From Calditrichota bacterium (lineage in GTDB: Bacteria > Electryoneota > RPQS01): a DNA stretch of 10,458 bases. Of this stretch, positions 1-4,973 are shown in pieces (positions within the stretch are counted from its first letter, which is position 1; every line of letters starts with the position of its first letter). A model generated the notes under the pieces. It did not search any database and was not told the DNA's origin. It saw only the letters and a list, made by a program, of their open reading frames with translations. The translations under genes and the position numbers were made by a program. The stretch lies in contig JAGVEU010000385.1 of assembly GCA_020057985.1 (NCBI GenBank), positions 1 to 10,458 on the forward strand, in the 5' to 3' direction.

Positions 1-173
1 GCATTGAGCAAAGCATCGAGCCAACCCATATTCTCCGTGTAGTGATAGCCGATGATACCAATAGCCAGTGAACCGAAGACGAGAAACAGTCCGGCAATCC
101 AGAAGCGGATAAGCCTGCGCAAATAAGCTCGCGGATGCAGAAGTGGTTCACGGTGATGTTCAAACATTGGCAT
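1..173 (-). CDS. N-terminus of two-TM ion-channel-like membrane protein (partial)
   Basis: An open frame starts at ATG 173-171 and runs off the left edge, giving 57 residues. It begins MPMFEHHREPLLHPRAYLRR, a basic cytoplasmic leader, followed by a hydrophobic helix at about residues 22-42 and then GYHYTENMGWLDALLNA. This pattern (basic leader, first membrane helix, 'GYH…WLDALLNA') resembles small bacterial proteins with a two-helix potassium-channel-like fold, in which a short pore-like loop would follow just beyond the edge. That family assignment comes from memory. The Shine-Dalgarno-like AGGCGG sits 7 bases before the ATG and overlaps the stop codon of the preceding 26-codon frame, suggesting coupling. 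The rest of the gene, including any pore motif, lies outside the window. Confidence 0.68.
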   Translation of the reverse strand, partial: MPMFEHHREPLLHPRAYLRRLIRFWIAGLFLVFGSLAIGIIGYHYTENMGWLDALLN

Positions 174-184
174 GTTGTAACCGC

Positions 185-265
185 CTATTTCTTTGTTTTC
201 TTGCTTGCCATGAAGAAAATGATCAAGATGGCCACCAGAACAACAATGAGAATAACTCGTAACAT
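185..265 (-). CDS. Candidate 26-aa single-helix membrane peptide
   Basis: A 26-codon frame lies between nupC and the channel-like gene. The peptide begins MLRVILIVVLVAILIIFF, one strongly hydrophobic helix of about 17 residues, and ends in a basic tail (ASKKTKK). AAAGG lies 10 bases upstream of the ATG. The TAG stop is merged with the ribosome-binding site of the next gene, and the spacing to nupC is about 33 bases, as expected inside an operon. I do not recognise a family. The case rests on a clean transmembrane helix with a positive-inside tail, position and ribosome-binding site. Chance hydrophobic frames of this length do occur, so it remains tentative. Confidence 0.42.
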   Translation of the reverse strand: MLRVILIVVLVAILIIFFMASKKTKK

Positions 266-298
266 AGTGTGTTTACCTTTTTGTGATATGGAGTACTT

Positions 299-1549
299 CT
301 ATTTTGTCATGATTCCGGCAATGGTGGCCGTTTGCAGACACGCGAGGCTGCTGCAGAACATGGCGCGAAGACCGAGCTTGGCTAACTCATGACGGCGCTC
401 AGGGACAAGTGCAGCAATTCCTCCAATCTGAATCGCCACAGAGGAAAAATTGCAAAAGCCACATAACGCATACGAAGCCAAGGTAATCGTGCGCTCCGAA
501 AGTACACCGGCCTTAATCATCTTTGAGAGTTCGATATAGGCGACGAACTCATTAATTGAAATCTGTGTGCCAATCAGATATCCAAAATCGCGGCATTCCT
601 TCCATGCGACTCCCACTACCCAACCCAGCGGCGCAAAAATCACACTGAAGATGTCGCGCAGACTCTCGGGAAAGTACATGAATCCCAGATCAAAGAGTTG
701 TCCGTGAGTCCATGACAACACGGCATTAATGAGTGCGATGAGGCCGATGAACGCAATCAGCATCGCACCGACATTGGCGGCCAAAATCATTCCGTCGCGT
801 GCCCCGCTCGCCGCAGCATCAATCACATTCGAGGCCTTGGGAATCTCCGGCATCTGGACTTTGCCAGCGGTGAGCGGTTTTTCCGTTTCGGGAATCGCAA
901 TCTTAGCAAACACGAACGAAGCGGGAGCGCACATTACACAAGCAGCAAGCAAGTGTTTGGCCGGAATTCCAATCAGGATATAGCCCGCCATCACTCCCCC
1001 CGCAATTCCCGCAAAGCCGCCGACCATGATGGCATTGAGTTCGCTTCTGGTTAAAGATTCGAGAAACGGACGAATCACAAGCGGCGCTTCCGTCTGACCT
1101 ACAAAGATATTAACAGCATTGGAGAGCGACTCCGCCCCCGAGGTACCCATCGTTTTCGACATCACCCAGGCCACCGCTTTTACAATCCACTGCAGAATTC
1201 CCAAATGATAGCCGATAGATGTACACGCCCCCACGAAGATAATTGTCGGCAAAATGGCAAAGGCAAATTGAAAACCAAAGGTCTTCTGATATTCGTCCTT
1301 GACCAGATTACCAAAGAGAAATTCCGCTCCCGCATTGCTATAGCTAAGAAATTTGGTGGTTACATTACCCAGCAACTCAAATGCGCCACTCCCCCACGGT
1401 GTCCAGAGAATGATCGCCGCAAAAACAAACTGCAACCCCACCCCCCAGATCACTACGCGCCACGGAAAATGCCGCCGATCCGTCGAAAGCACCAGCCAGC
1501 CAACAAAAATCAGAATTGGAATGCCAAGGATGGATTGAAGATGTTCCAT
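299..1549 (-). CDS. nupC: NupC-type concentrative nucleoside transporter
   Basis: This 416-aa polytopic inner-membrane protein is of normal length for bacterial concentrative nucleoside transporters, which import nucleosides with H+ or Na+. Family signatures are clear: FVGQTEAP at residues 149-156, NEFVAY at 333-338, and the CGFCNFSS region near 363-370 followed by IQIGGI. These motifs line the nucleoside and cation sites in characterised members. Substrate preference cannot be read from the sequence, but with tdk, udk and cdd nearby pyrimidine nucleosides are a sensible guess. The start MEHLQSILGIPILIFVGWL fits the family. No Shine-Dalgarno is visible before it, because the 31-bp inverted repeat of the four-helix-bundle cassette begins 1 nt upstream of the ATG (on the coding strand). 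Expression may therefore depend on read-through from tdk or on RNA structure. Confidence 0.93.
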   Translation of the reverse strand: MEHLQSILGIPILIFVGWLVLSTDRRHFPWRVVIWGVGLQFVFAAIILWTPWGSGAFELLGNVTTKFLSYSNAGAEFLFGNLVKDEYQKTFGFQFAFAILPTIIFVGACTSIGYHLGILQWIVKAVAWVMSKTMGTSGAESLSNAVNIFVGQTEAPLVIRPFLESLTRSELNAIMVGGFAGIAGGVMAGYILIGIPAKHLLAACVMCAPASFVFAKIAIPETEKPLTAGKVQMPEIPKASNVIDAAASGARDGMILAANVGAMLIAFIGLIALINAVLSWTHGQLFDLGFMYFPESLRDIFSVIFAPLGWVVGVAWKECRDFGYLIGTQISINEFVAYIELSKMIKAGVLSERTITLASYALCGFCNFSSVAIQIGGIAALVPERRHELAKLGLRAMFCSSLACLQTATIAGIMTK

Positions 1550-1550
1550 G

Positions 1551-1581
1551 AAACGATGAGCGATGAATGATGAACGATGAA
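1551..1581 (+). repeat. Left arm of 31-bp inverted repeat (heptamer array)
   Basis: AAA is followed by the units CGATGAG, CGATGAA, TGATGAA and CGATGAA. It pairs with 1988-2018 with one mismatch. It lies just upstream of the nupC ATG and about 22 bases beyond the four-helix-bundle stop codon. Confidence 0.9.
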
Positions 1582-1603
1582 TAAAGTGAGAAGCACCCGT
1601 GTC

Positions 1604-1999
1604 TTACCTCTTTGTCCTCGCTTTAACCTTTTTTGTAGAAGCAACGAATATCGAAATGAGTTCCTCTGTCTCATCCACCAGCGGTTTCAGGCGACGAATG
1701 GACACCACACCAACTGCGGACAGAAGTTCCAGCCAATATGCAGTCTCGTCAAGCTCCTGCAATGCCCCCTCTATTTTGCTGACAAAGTCCGCGTCTGATT
1801 TCGCTCTATGCGCCTCACGATGATGTGCACCTACAGATGTTCCACTTCGCAGAATTTGCTTTCCAAGCACTTGCGCCGGATTGGACTTCGGTAAAGCACT
1901 GTATAGCCGGACGATGCGTATCGCATAATCGCGCGTCCGCTCGCGCAGATCGCTAGCCGTTTTGTCACTCCTTGGCGACTTCCTCGGTTCATCGTTCAT
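1604..1999 (-). CDS. Four-helix bundle protein (S23/IVS-type family)
   Basis: This 131-aa, highly helical, charged protein contains the typical family core LGKQILRSGTSVGA at residues 45-58, REA at 61-63 and an amphipathic helix with KIEGALQELDETAYWLELL at about 75-93. The family includes proteins encoded in intervening sequences of 23S rRNA genes and relatives of the Avd accessory protein of diversity-generating retroelements; they form oligomeric helical bundles with a basic surface that probably binds nucleic acid. The molecular role of stand-alone copies is not established. The start at 1999 is the only ATG of the heptamer array that stays open (those at 2013 and 2006 stop after five codons, and 1992 is in another frame). 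There is no Shine-Dalgarno; the tdk stop is 10 bases upstream, so termination-reinitiation is plausible. Confidence 0.9.
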   Translation of the reverse strand: MNDEPRKSPRSDKTASDLRERTRDYAIRIVRLYSALPKSNPAQVLGKQILRSGTSVGAHHREAHRAKSDADFVSKIEGALQELDETAYWLELLSAVGVVSIRRLKPLVDETEELISIFVASTKKVKARTKR

Positions 2000-2018
2000 C
2001 GTTCATCGCTCATCGTTT
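1988..2018 (-). repeat. Right arm of 31-bp inverted repeat, containing tdk stop and four-helix-bundle start
   Basis: On the minus strand this reads AAA then CGATGAG and three CGATGAA units. It contains TGA (2012-2010), the tdk stop, and four ATG triplets spaced 7 apart, of which 1999-1997 starts the four-helix-bundle gene. It mirrors 1551-1581. Confidence 0.9.
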
Positions 2019-2615
2019 GGTTGTTGTTAGAGTCAGTTGTTCTGGTTCGATGCTCGCTTGTGGTGGTGCAACAAAACACACTCTGCATCTCGGTTCATAA
2101 GCATCATATTCGCCAACAAGCACGCGCTCCGTGGATGCCACAATCCGCTGCGTATGCTTGGCCGGATTCCCGCAACGCACACAGATCGCCAGCGTCTTGT
2201 CAATGTACTCCGCGATGCACAGCAATTGCGGAATCGGCTCAAACGGCAGGCCGCGATAGTCCGTATCCAGACCTGCAATGATCACCCGCTTGCCTTGATC
2301 CGCGAGCGTATTTGCGACTTCGACCAAATCGAGTCCAAGAAATTGCGCCTCGTCAATTCCCACGACTTGCGCCTCCTTGGATTTCTCAAGGATTTCCCAC
2401 GGTCCGTCAATAAGCGCAGTAGGAATGGACAGCCGCGAGTGGCTGACGATCTCGCTCTTGGCATAGCGAATATCTATCTTTGGCTTGAAGATCTCGACAG
2501 ACTGTTTGGCAATCTTAGCCCGCGTAAGCCGCCGAATAAGTTCCTCGGTCTTGCCGGAGAACATCGGCCCGCAGATCACTTCAATCCAGCCGGTATTTCT
2601 TGGTGAGGGATGCAT
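2010..2615 (-). CDS. tdk: Thymidine kinase (type II, zinc-binding)
   Basis: This cytosolic enzyme phosphorylates thymidine (and deoxyuridine) to the monophosphate using ATP in the salvage pathway. At 201 aa it has the normal length. Visible are the P-loop GPMFSGKT at residues 16-23, the DEAQF motif at 88-92 with E89 as the expected catalytic base, the [12 protein letters not shown] segment at 114-125, four zinc-ligand cysteines (C145, C148, C177, C180) and the thymidine-binding lasso around [10 protein letters not shown] at 168-177. All key residues are present. The stop codon lies inside the right arm of the inverted repeat, so the last residues (TTTKR) may come from the element junction. 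No Shine-Dalgarno precedes the start; upstream is an A+T-rich tract on the coding strand. A small copy of this gene's first 16 codons occurs at 3660-3710. Confidence 0.97.
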   Translation of the reverse strand: MHPSPRNTGWIEVICGPMFSGKTEELIRRLTRAKIAKQSVEIFKPKIDIRYAKSEIVSHSRLSIPTALIDGPWEILEKSKEAQVVGIDEAQFLGLDLVEVANTLADQGKRVIIAGLDTDYRGLPFEPIPQLLCIAEYIDKTLAICVRCGNPAKHTQRIVASTERVLVGEYDAYEPRCRVCFVAPPQASIEPEQLTLTTTKR

Positions 2616-2650
2616 AAGGAAAAATCTAAAATTAAAAATCCAAATGATCT

Positions 2651-2690
2651 ATTCCCCCTCCACGAATAGTGGGGGGGCAAGGGGGGGTTC
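2651..2690 (+). repeat. C-run/G-run dispersed repeat with G-quadruplex motif
   Basis: It reads CCCCC, a short A+T-containing spacer, then seven Gs, CAA and seven Gs (2671-2687). A related copy lies on the minus strand at 9995-10030 (CCCCC, spacer with AGT, GGGGG, ACTAA, GGGGG). The C-run and first G-run can pair as a hairpin. The two G7 tracts also satisfy the four-GGG quadruplex rule, with loops of 1, 3 and 1 bases. Confidence 0.6.
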
Positions 2691-2726
2691 CGCCGAGCAG
2701 GGTTAAGTCCTCGCAACCCTGCCGGA
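2691..2726 (+). repeat. REP-like palindrome, copy A
   Basis: The flank CGCCGAG is followed by a perfect 8-bp stem, GCAGGGTT (2697-2704) with AACCCTGC (2715-2722), and the trailing CGGAA. The 10-base loop contains TCCT. Flanks match copies B-D while the stem sequence differs on both sides in a compensatory way. Confidence 0.65.
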
Positions 2727-2739
2727 ATCTTCTCGCGGC

Positions 2740-2759
2740 GGCATGTGTCATCACATGCC
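2740..2759. repeat. Perfect 8-bp hairpin
   Basis: GGCATGTG and CACATGCC pair perfectly around a TCAT loop. Stem length, 4-base loop and G/C-rich ends match the neighbouring REP-like hairpins, so it may be a divergent member of the family, but the CGCCGAG flank is absent. Confidence 0.5.
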
Positions 2760-2807
2760 CCGCATCAGAGAATTCCTCGCCGAGCGCGATGTCCCCTTAG
2801 CTTGTCA

Positions 2808-2845
2808 TCCTGTAGCCGCTGTAGTCCTCGGAAGCGGATACAGGA
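2808..2845. repeat. 13-bp inverted repeat just beyond the VOC gene end
   Basis: TCCTGTAGCCGCT (2808-2820) and AGCGGATACAGGA (2833-2845) pair at 12 of 13 positions around a 12-base loop. It starts 7 bases after the frame-corrected VOC stop. It could help end transcription or protect the 3' end, but there is no U-run, and the context TGTCATCCTG…CAGGATCT resembles dispersed repeats of other genomes, so it is listed as a repeat. Confidence 0.55.
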
Positions 2846-2848
2846 TCT

Positions 2849-3217
2849 CTACTCACTTGCGAGAAACAACATACTTCGGCTCATAAGGCTGCACAACAAG
2901 CTCACCCTCGGCATTCGGAAGTGCGTGACCAAACCATAGCCCGCGTCGCTGATCGCATCCACAAACTCCACACCGTGAGACTTCAACTCCGCAACAGTCT
3001 TGTCAATGTCGTCGCAAAAGAACGAGATATCGAGGGTTCCTGCTGTCTTTCCCTGCCGCTCATCTGCCGGATGACACCCCATCTCCGCGTCGGGCAGATC
3101 AAAAATGAGCCAGCCCTCTCCCACGTCAGTGAACAGAAATTGCAGCTTGTCCCGAATGAACGCCCGCAACTCGTCCGGCTGCGACGTGTAGAACATGGTG
3201 TGAACGCCTTGGATCAC
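2849..3217 (-). CDS. VOC-family (glyoxalase/bleomycin-resistance fold) protein with C-terminal frameshift
   Basis: The predicted 122-aa protein matches small single-domain VOC proteins: MIQGVHTMFYTSQPDEL at the N-terminus, GEGWLIFDLPDAEMGCHP at about 34-50, and FFCDDIDKTVAELKSHGVEF at 66-85. Members are metal-binding beta-alpha-beta enzymes or binding proteins; the substrate here is unknown. After GYGLVTHFRMP (residue 103) the read frame gives an unrelated tail. The adjacent frame gives EGELVVQPYEPKYVVSRK and a TGA at 2855-2853, which is the expected family C-terminus. One base appears to be missing near 2909-2912, by mutation or sequencing error; the corrected product would be 121 aa. The start is GTG at 3217, with GGAG five bases upstream. 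Confidence 0.85.
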   Translation of the reverse strand: MIQGVHTMFYTSQPDELRAFIRDKLQFLFTDVGEGWLIFDLPDAEMGCHPADERQGKTAGTLDISFFCDDIDKTVAELKSHGVEFVDAISDAGYGLVTHFRMPRVSLLCSLMSRSMLFLASE

Positions 3218-3253
3218 AGTATCTCCAATAAAGTCCCCTTATGAGAAATCTGG

Positions 3254-3276
3254 TAGGGGCGCATAGCAATGCGCCC
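3254..3276 (+). repeat. Dispersed palindrome GGGGCGCA…TGCGCCC (copy 1)
   Basis: TAGGGGCGCA, a 6-base loop TAGCAA, then TGCGCCC. A second copy lies on the minus strand at 10034-10058, with loop AGCA and a one-base longer stem. A decayed copy missing the left arm is at 3553-3566. Confidence 0.7.
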
Positions 3277-3349
3277 GCAAATCGAAAGGACACATGCAAT
3301 GAACATAATAATCGTCCCTCCATAGTGGCGGCCTCTGGCCGTCTTTCTA
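3264..3349 (+). repeat. Direct duplication, unit 1
   Basis: About 86 bases that recur at 3553-3641 in the same orientation. Shared blocks are GCAATGCGCCCGCAAATC, then TGCAATGAAC, CCCTCC, TAGTG and CGCCTCTGGCCGTCTTTCT. Small indels separate the blocks, so the duplication is not recent. The two units bracket the hairpins B, C and D. Confidence 0.75.
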
Positions 3350-3352
3350 CTT

Positions 3353-3384
3353 CGCCGAGGCGGGTGCCCTCACCCGCCCGCAAT
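3353..3384 (+). repeat. REP-like palindrome, copy B
   Basis: Flank CGCCGAG; perfect 8-bp stem GGCGGGTG (3359-3366) with CACCCGCC (3371-3378); loop CCCT. Confidence 0.75.
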
Positions 3385-3397
3385 CTTGTTTCTTGCT

Positions 3398-3429
3398 CGC
3401 CGAGCGGGGTGTCCTCACCCCGCCGGAAC
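3398..3429 (+). repeat. REP-like palindrome, copy C
   Basis: Flank CGCCGAG; perfect 8-bp stem GCGGGGTG (3404-3411) with CACCCCGC (3416-3423); loop TCCT; trailing CGGAA. Two stem positions differ from copy B on the left arm, with matching changes on the right arm. Confidence 0.75.
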
Positions 3430-3473
3430 TCCGTGAACGATGAATACTCTCTTAGCCAAAGTGTATGCCAGTG

Positions 3474-3507
3474 CGAAGCCGGTCGGGTGAGGACACCCGC
3501 CTCGGCG
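3474..3507 (-). repeat. REP-like palindrome, copy D (opposite orientation)
   Basis: On the minus strand: CGCCGAG, GGCGGGTG, loop TCCT, CACCCGAC. Seven of eight stem pairs hold. It is head-to-head with copies B and C, as REP elements often are. Confidence 0.7.
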
Positions 3508-3552
3508 AATTTCAGTCTTCGCAATGGCAATAATTTGTGCAACACGTCCGTA

Positions 3553-3641
3553 TGGCAATGCGCCCGCAAATCAAAATGGCACCTGCAATGAACTGAATGA
3601 TCAACCCTCCCACCTAGTGTCCGCCTCTGGCCGTCTTTCTG
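3553..3641 (+). repeat. Direct duplication, unit 2
   Basis: Second copy of the unit at 3264-3349. The left arm of its GGGCGCA palindrome is lost. It ends just before the tdk-like fragment at 3660-3710. Confidence 0.75.
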
Positions 3642-3659
3642 CTGTCCCCTAATAGAGCA

Positions 3660-3710
3660 TTACCCACAGATCACTTCAACCCAGCCAGTATATCGGAATG
3701 ATGAGTGCAT
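3660..3710 (-). pseudogene. Copy of the tdk 5' end (16 codons, then stop)
   Basis: From ATG 3710 the minus strand reads MHSSFRYTGWVEVICG and then TAA. Thymidine kinase in this window begins [16 protein letters not shown]: 12 of 16 residues agree and the DNA match spans the start codon. Similarity stops exactly before the P-loop, where the copy has TAA. This is a vestige of a duplicated tdk or a fragment captured within the repeat region. It cannot be functional as a kinase. The upstream bases (CCCCT before ATG) only loosely resemble those of tdk. Confidence 0.75.
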
Positions 3711-3747
3711 AGGGGTTCTTTTTTATCGCACGGTCCCAAATGCCGGT

Positions 3748-3763
3748 CAGGTCTTGAGGCCTG
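3748..3763. repeat. Short imperfect hairpin between the tdk fragment and the 3778-4155 gene
   Basis: CAGGTC and GGCCTG pair at five of six positions around TTGA. It lies 15 bases beyond the stop of the winged-helix/TM gene on the coding strand. No U-run follows directly, so a terminator role is uncertain. Confidence 0.3.
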
Positions 3764-3777
3764 CTATGGCAAGAAAA

Positions 3778-4155
3778 TCACTTATTCCAGCCAAATTTGT
3801 AGATTAGGAAACTGACTGCGAGAGCACTAATAACTGCAATAAGAATTGTTTTTCCGTCCCCCAAAAGAGATTTTGAAACCCGTTTGTTCTCGGCCTTCTC
3901 AACCCGCATAACTCCATCAGATGTCAAGGCAATGGTACTTACGATTAGCCTTCCTTTAGATCGGCTATAGTTATTTGAGATATAATTACACCTTCGTAAT
4001 TCTTCTGCAGTGTCTTCGGCTTCTTTACGTGTCAAGTTCATCTGGGACATTATTTCTATAAGAAGTATCGCCTTTGACGTAGAACCACTGCTCATCTCGT
4101 ATAGAGATTTTAGAAATGCTTTTTCTCGTTTTTGTATCTGATTTGAATTCTTCAC
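3778..4155 (-). CDS. Hypothetical protein: winged-helix-like domain plus C-terminal TM helix
   Basis: I do not recognise a named family for this 125-aa protein. Residues 10-90 show helices separated like a winged helix-turn-helix (LIEIMSQMNLTRKEAEDTAEEL, then a short helix and a beta-wing-like RLIVSTIALTSDGVMRVEKAE; 'LTSDG' is common at the end of such folds). Residues 102-120 (GKTILIAVISALAVSFLIY) form one membrane helix with a short C-terminal tail, so the N-terminal domain would face the cytoplasm. The start is GTG at 4155, with AAAGGAG 9 bases upstream. The gene is visibly more A+T-rich than tdk, cdd or udk, as is the zinc-ribbon gene upstream, which hints at acquisition. DNA binding is a guess; membrane-tethered winged helices also serve as protein-binding modules. 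Confidence 0.72.
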   Translation of the reverse strand: MKNSNQIQKREKAFLKSLYEMSSGSTSKAILLIEIMSQMNLTRKEAEDTAEELRRCNYISNNYSRSKGRLIVSTIALTSDGVMRVEKAENKRVSKSLLGDGKTILIAVISALAVSFLIYKFGWNK

Positions 4156-4199
4156 TTCAATTTTCTCCTTTCTTTAGATGTGGCTATTCCTATGACGCA

Positions 4200-4499
4200 T
4201 CATTTCTCTATCGCCCCATGCTTCTGCTTCAAATAGGCGCAAAGCACATCCACAATATCCTTGTGTCCACGCTCTCTGGCGATTCCAAGTGGCGTTTACG
4301 ATGGAGTATCACTGACGATCCGCGCGTTGGCATCCGCCCCATGTTCCAAAAAAAGCCGCATCATTTCGACCTCGCCTGATTCAGCGGCAAGGCACGGCGA
4401 AACCGAATACACCGCATATACTAACGCCAATGAGTCCGATTCGGGCCTGCTGCTTGGGATATGTGAATCGCTCAGAGTGCGGATGATCGGCGTAGCCAA
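4200..4499 (-). pseudogene. Broken ankyrin-repeat protein gene
   Basis: The frame contains ESGEVEMMRLFLEHGADANAR, a clear ankyrin repeat, then SDTPS and TAA at 4298-4296. The same frame continues directly with TPLGIARERGHKDIVDVLCAYLKQKHGAIEK and a TGA at 4202-4200, which is the next ankyrin repeat and a normal C-terminal tail. The TAA is therefore an in-frame nonsense change inside a repeat. At the upstream side the only starts are TTG-like (4499) and there is no initiation signal. The frame is closed at 4523-4521, so the N-terminal part has been lost or shifted. It lies between two small membrane-protein genes and has probably decayed; read-through of one stop cannot be excluded. Confidence 0.75.
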
Positions 4500-4547
4500 G
4501 TCTTGTTGTTGTCCGCAGCATCACTCGTTGCCCACTCCTGTTCCAGA

Positions 4548-4973
4548 TTATCGCGAACGGAAGAACATCAAGGCGTCAGCACTTCTTCGTGTGTTTTTCT
4601 CAATATCGATCAACATTGTTATCAAAAAAGCTAGCAGATTTCCAATTGCCAAAAAAACAAGTCCACTGAAGCCAAGTAAACCGAGAATTGCTATCTTGGT
4701 CAAACTGTTGTTAAGAATGATTCCGAGATCAAAGTTGCGCCAGATGGTGAGCAAGAAGATTGCACCGAATAGACACATGAACCCTATGAATTCGCAAGCT
4801 TCAGCGAGAATTTTCAGAGCCCAGTACCTACTTTTTCGACTATCCACCCACGTACTATATTCCGATACTGTCACACTCGTTCCGCAATGAGGGCACTTTT
4901 TTTTATCTCCGGTTCGCAGAATCTGTGTCTCTATCTCTTTCTCGCAATTGGTGCATGTAAACGACCACGCCAT
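4548..4973 (-). CDS. Zinc-ribbon protein with two transmembrane helices
   Basis: This 141-aa protein starts MAWSFTCTNC and carries two CxxC knuckles (C7/C10 and C27/C30), the four ligands of a small zinc ribbon. Two hydrophobic stretches follow at about residues 60-78 and 93-121, with the polar C-terminus EKNTRRSADALMFF. The architecture, a cytosolic zinc ribbon on a membrane hairpin, is common in uncharacterised bacterial proteins and gives no specific function. The start ATG at 4973 has AAAGGA 7 bases upstream. Base composition is A+T-rich, like the gene at 3778-4155; the two probably belong to one accessory block now split by the ankyrin pseudogene. Confidence 0.8.
   Translation of the reverse strand: MAWSFTCTNCEKEIETQILRTGDKKKCPHCGTSVTVSEYSTWVDSRKSRYWALKILAEACEFIGFMCLFGAIFLLTIWRNFDLGIILNNSLTKIAILGLLGFSGLVFLAIGNLLAFLITMLIDIEKNTRRSADALMFFRSR

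Larger units (their letters stand above)
1551..2018. mobile_element. Inverted-repeat-bounded cassette carrying a four-helix-bundle gene
   Basis: Two arms, 1551-1581 on the plus strand and 2018-1988 on the minus strand, match at 30 of 31 positions; the only difference is at 1568. Each arm is AAA followed by four heptamers of type CGATGAR. They point inward and enclose the whole four-helix-bundle gene. The right arm contains the tdk stop codon and the small gene's start codon; the left arm starts 1 nt beyond the nupC start codon. No target-site duplication is evident (left flank TTCCATG, right flank GGTTGTT), and there is no transposase. Calling this a mobile or IVS-like unit is inference from the symmetric ends. 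The alternative is that heptamers expanded independently at the two ends. Confidence 0.5.

Noticed and set aside
2037..2606. A 189-codon plus-strand open frame antisense to tdk
   Set aside because: Pure shadow of tdk, with no family features.
2691..3507. CRISPR array
   Set aside because: The repeats are palindromes at irregular distances and in both orientations, without uniform spacers or cas genes.
3126..3569. A 147-codon minus-strand open frame
   Set aside because: Its sequence is made of arginine/glutamate/glycine-rich stretches created by the hairpin repeats, and it overlaps the start of the VOC gene.
4261..4890. A 209-codon plus-strand open frame
   Set aside because: Antisense to the ankyrin pseudogene and the zinc-ribbon gene; no domain and no ribosome-binding site.
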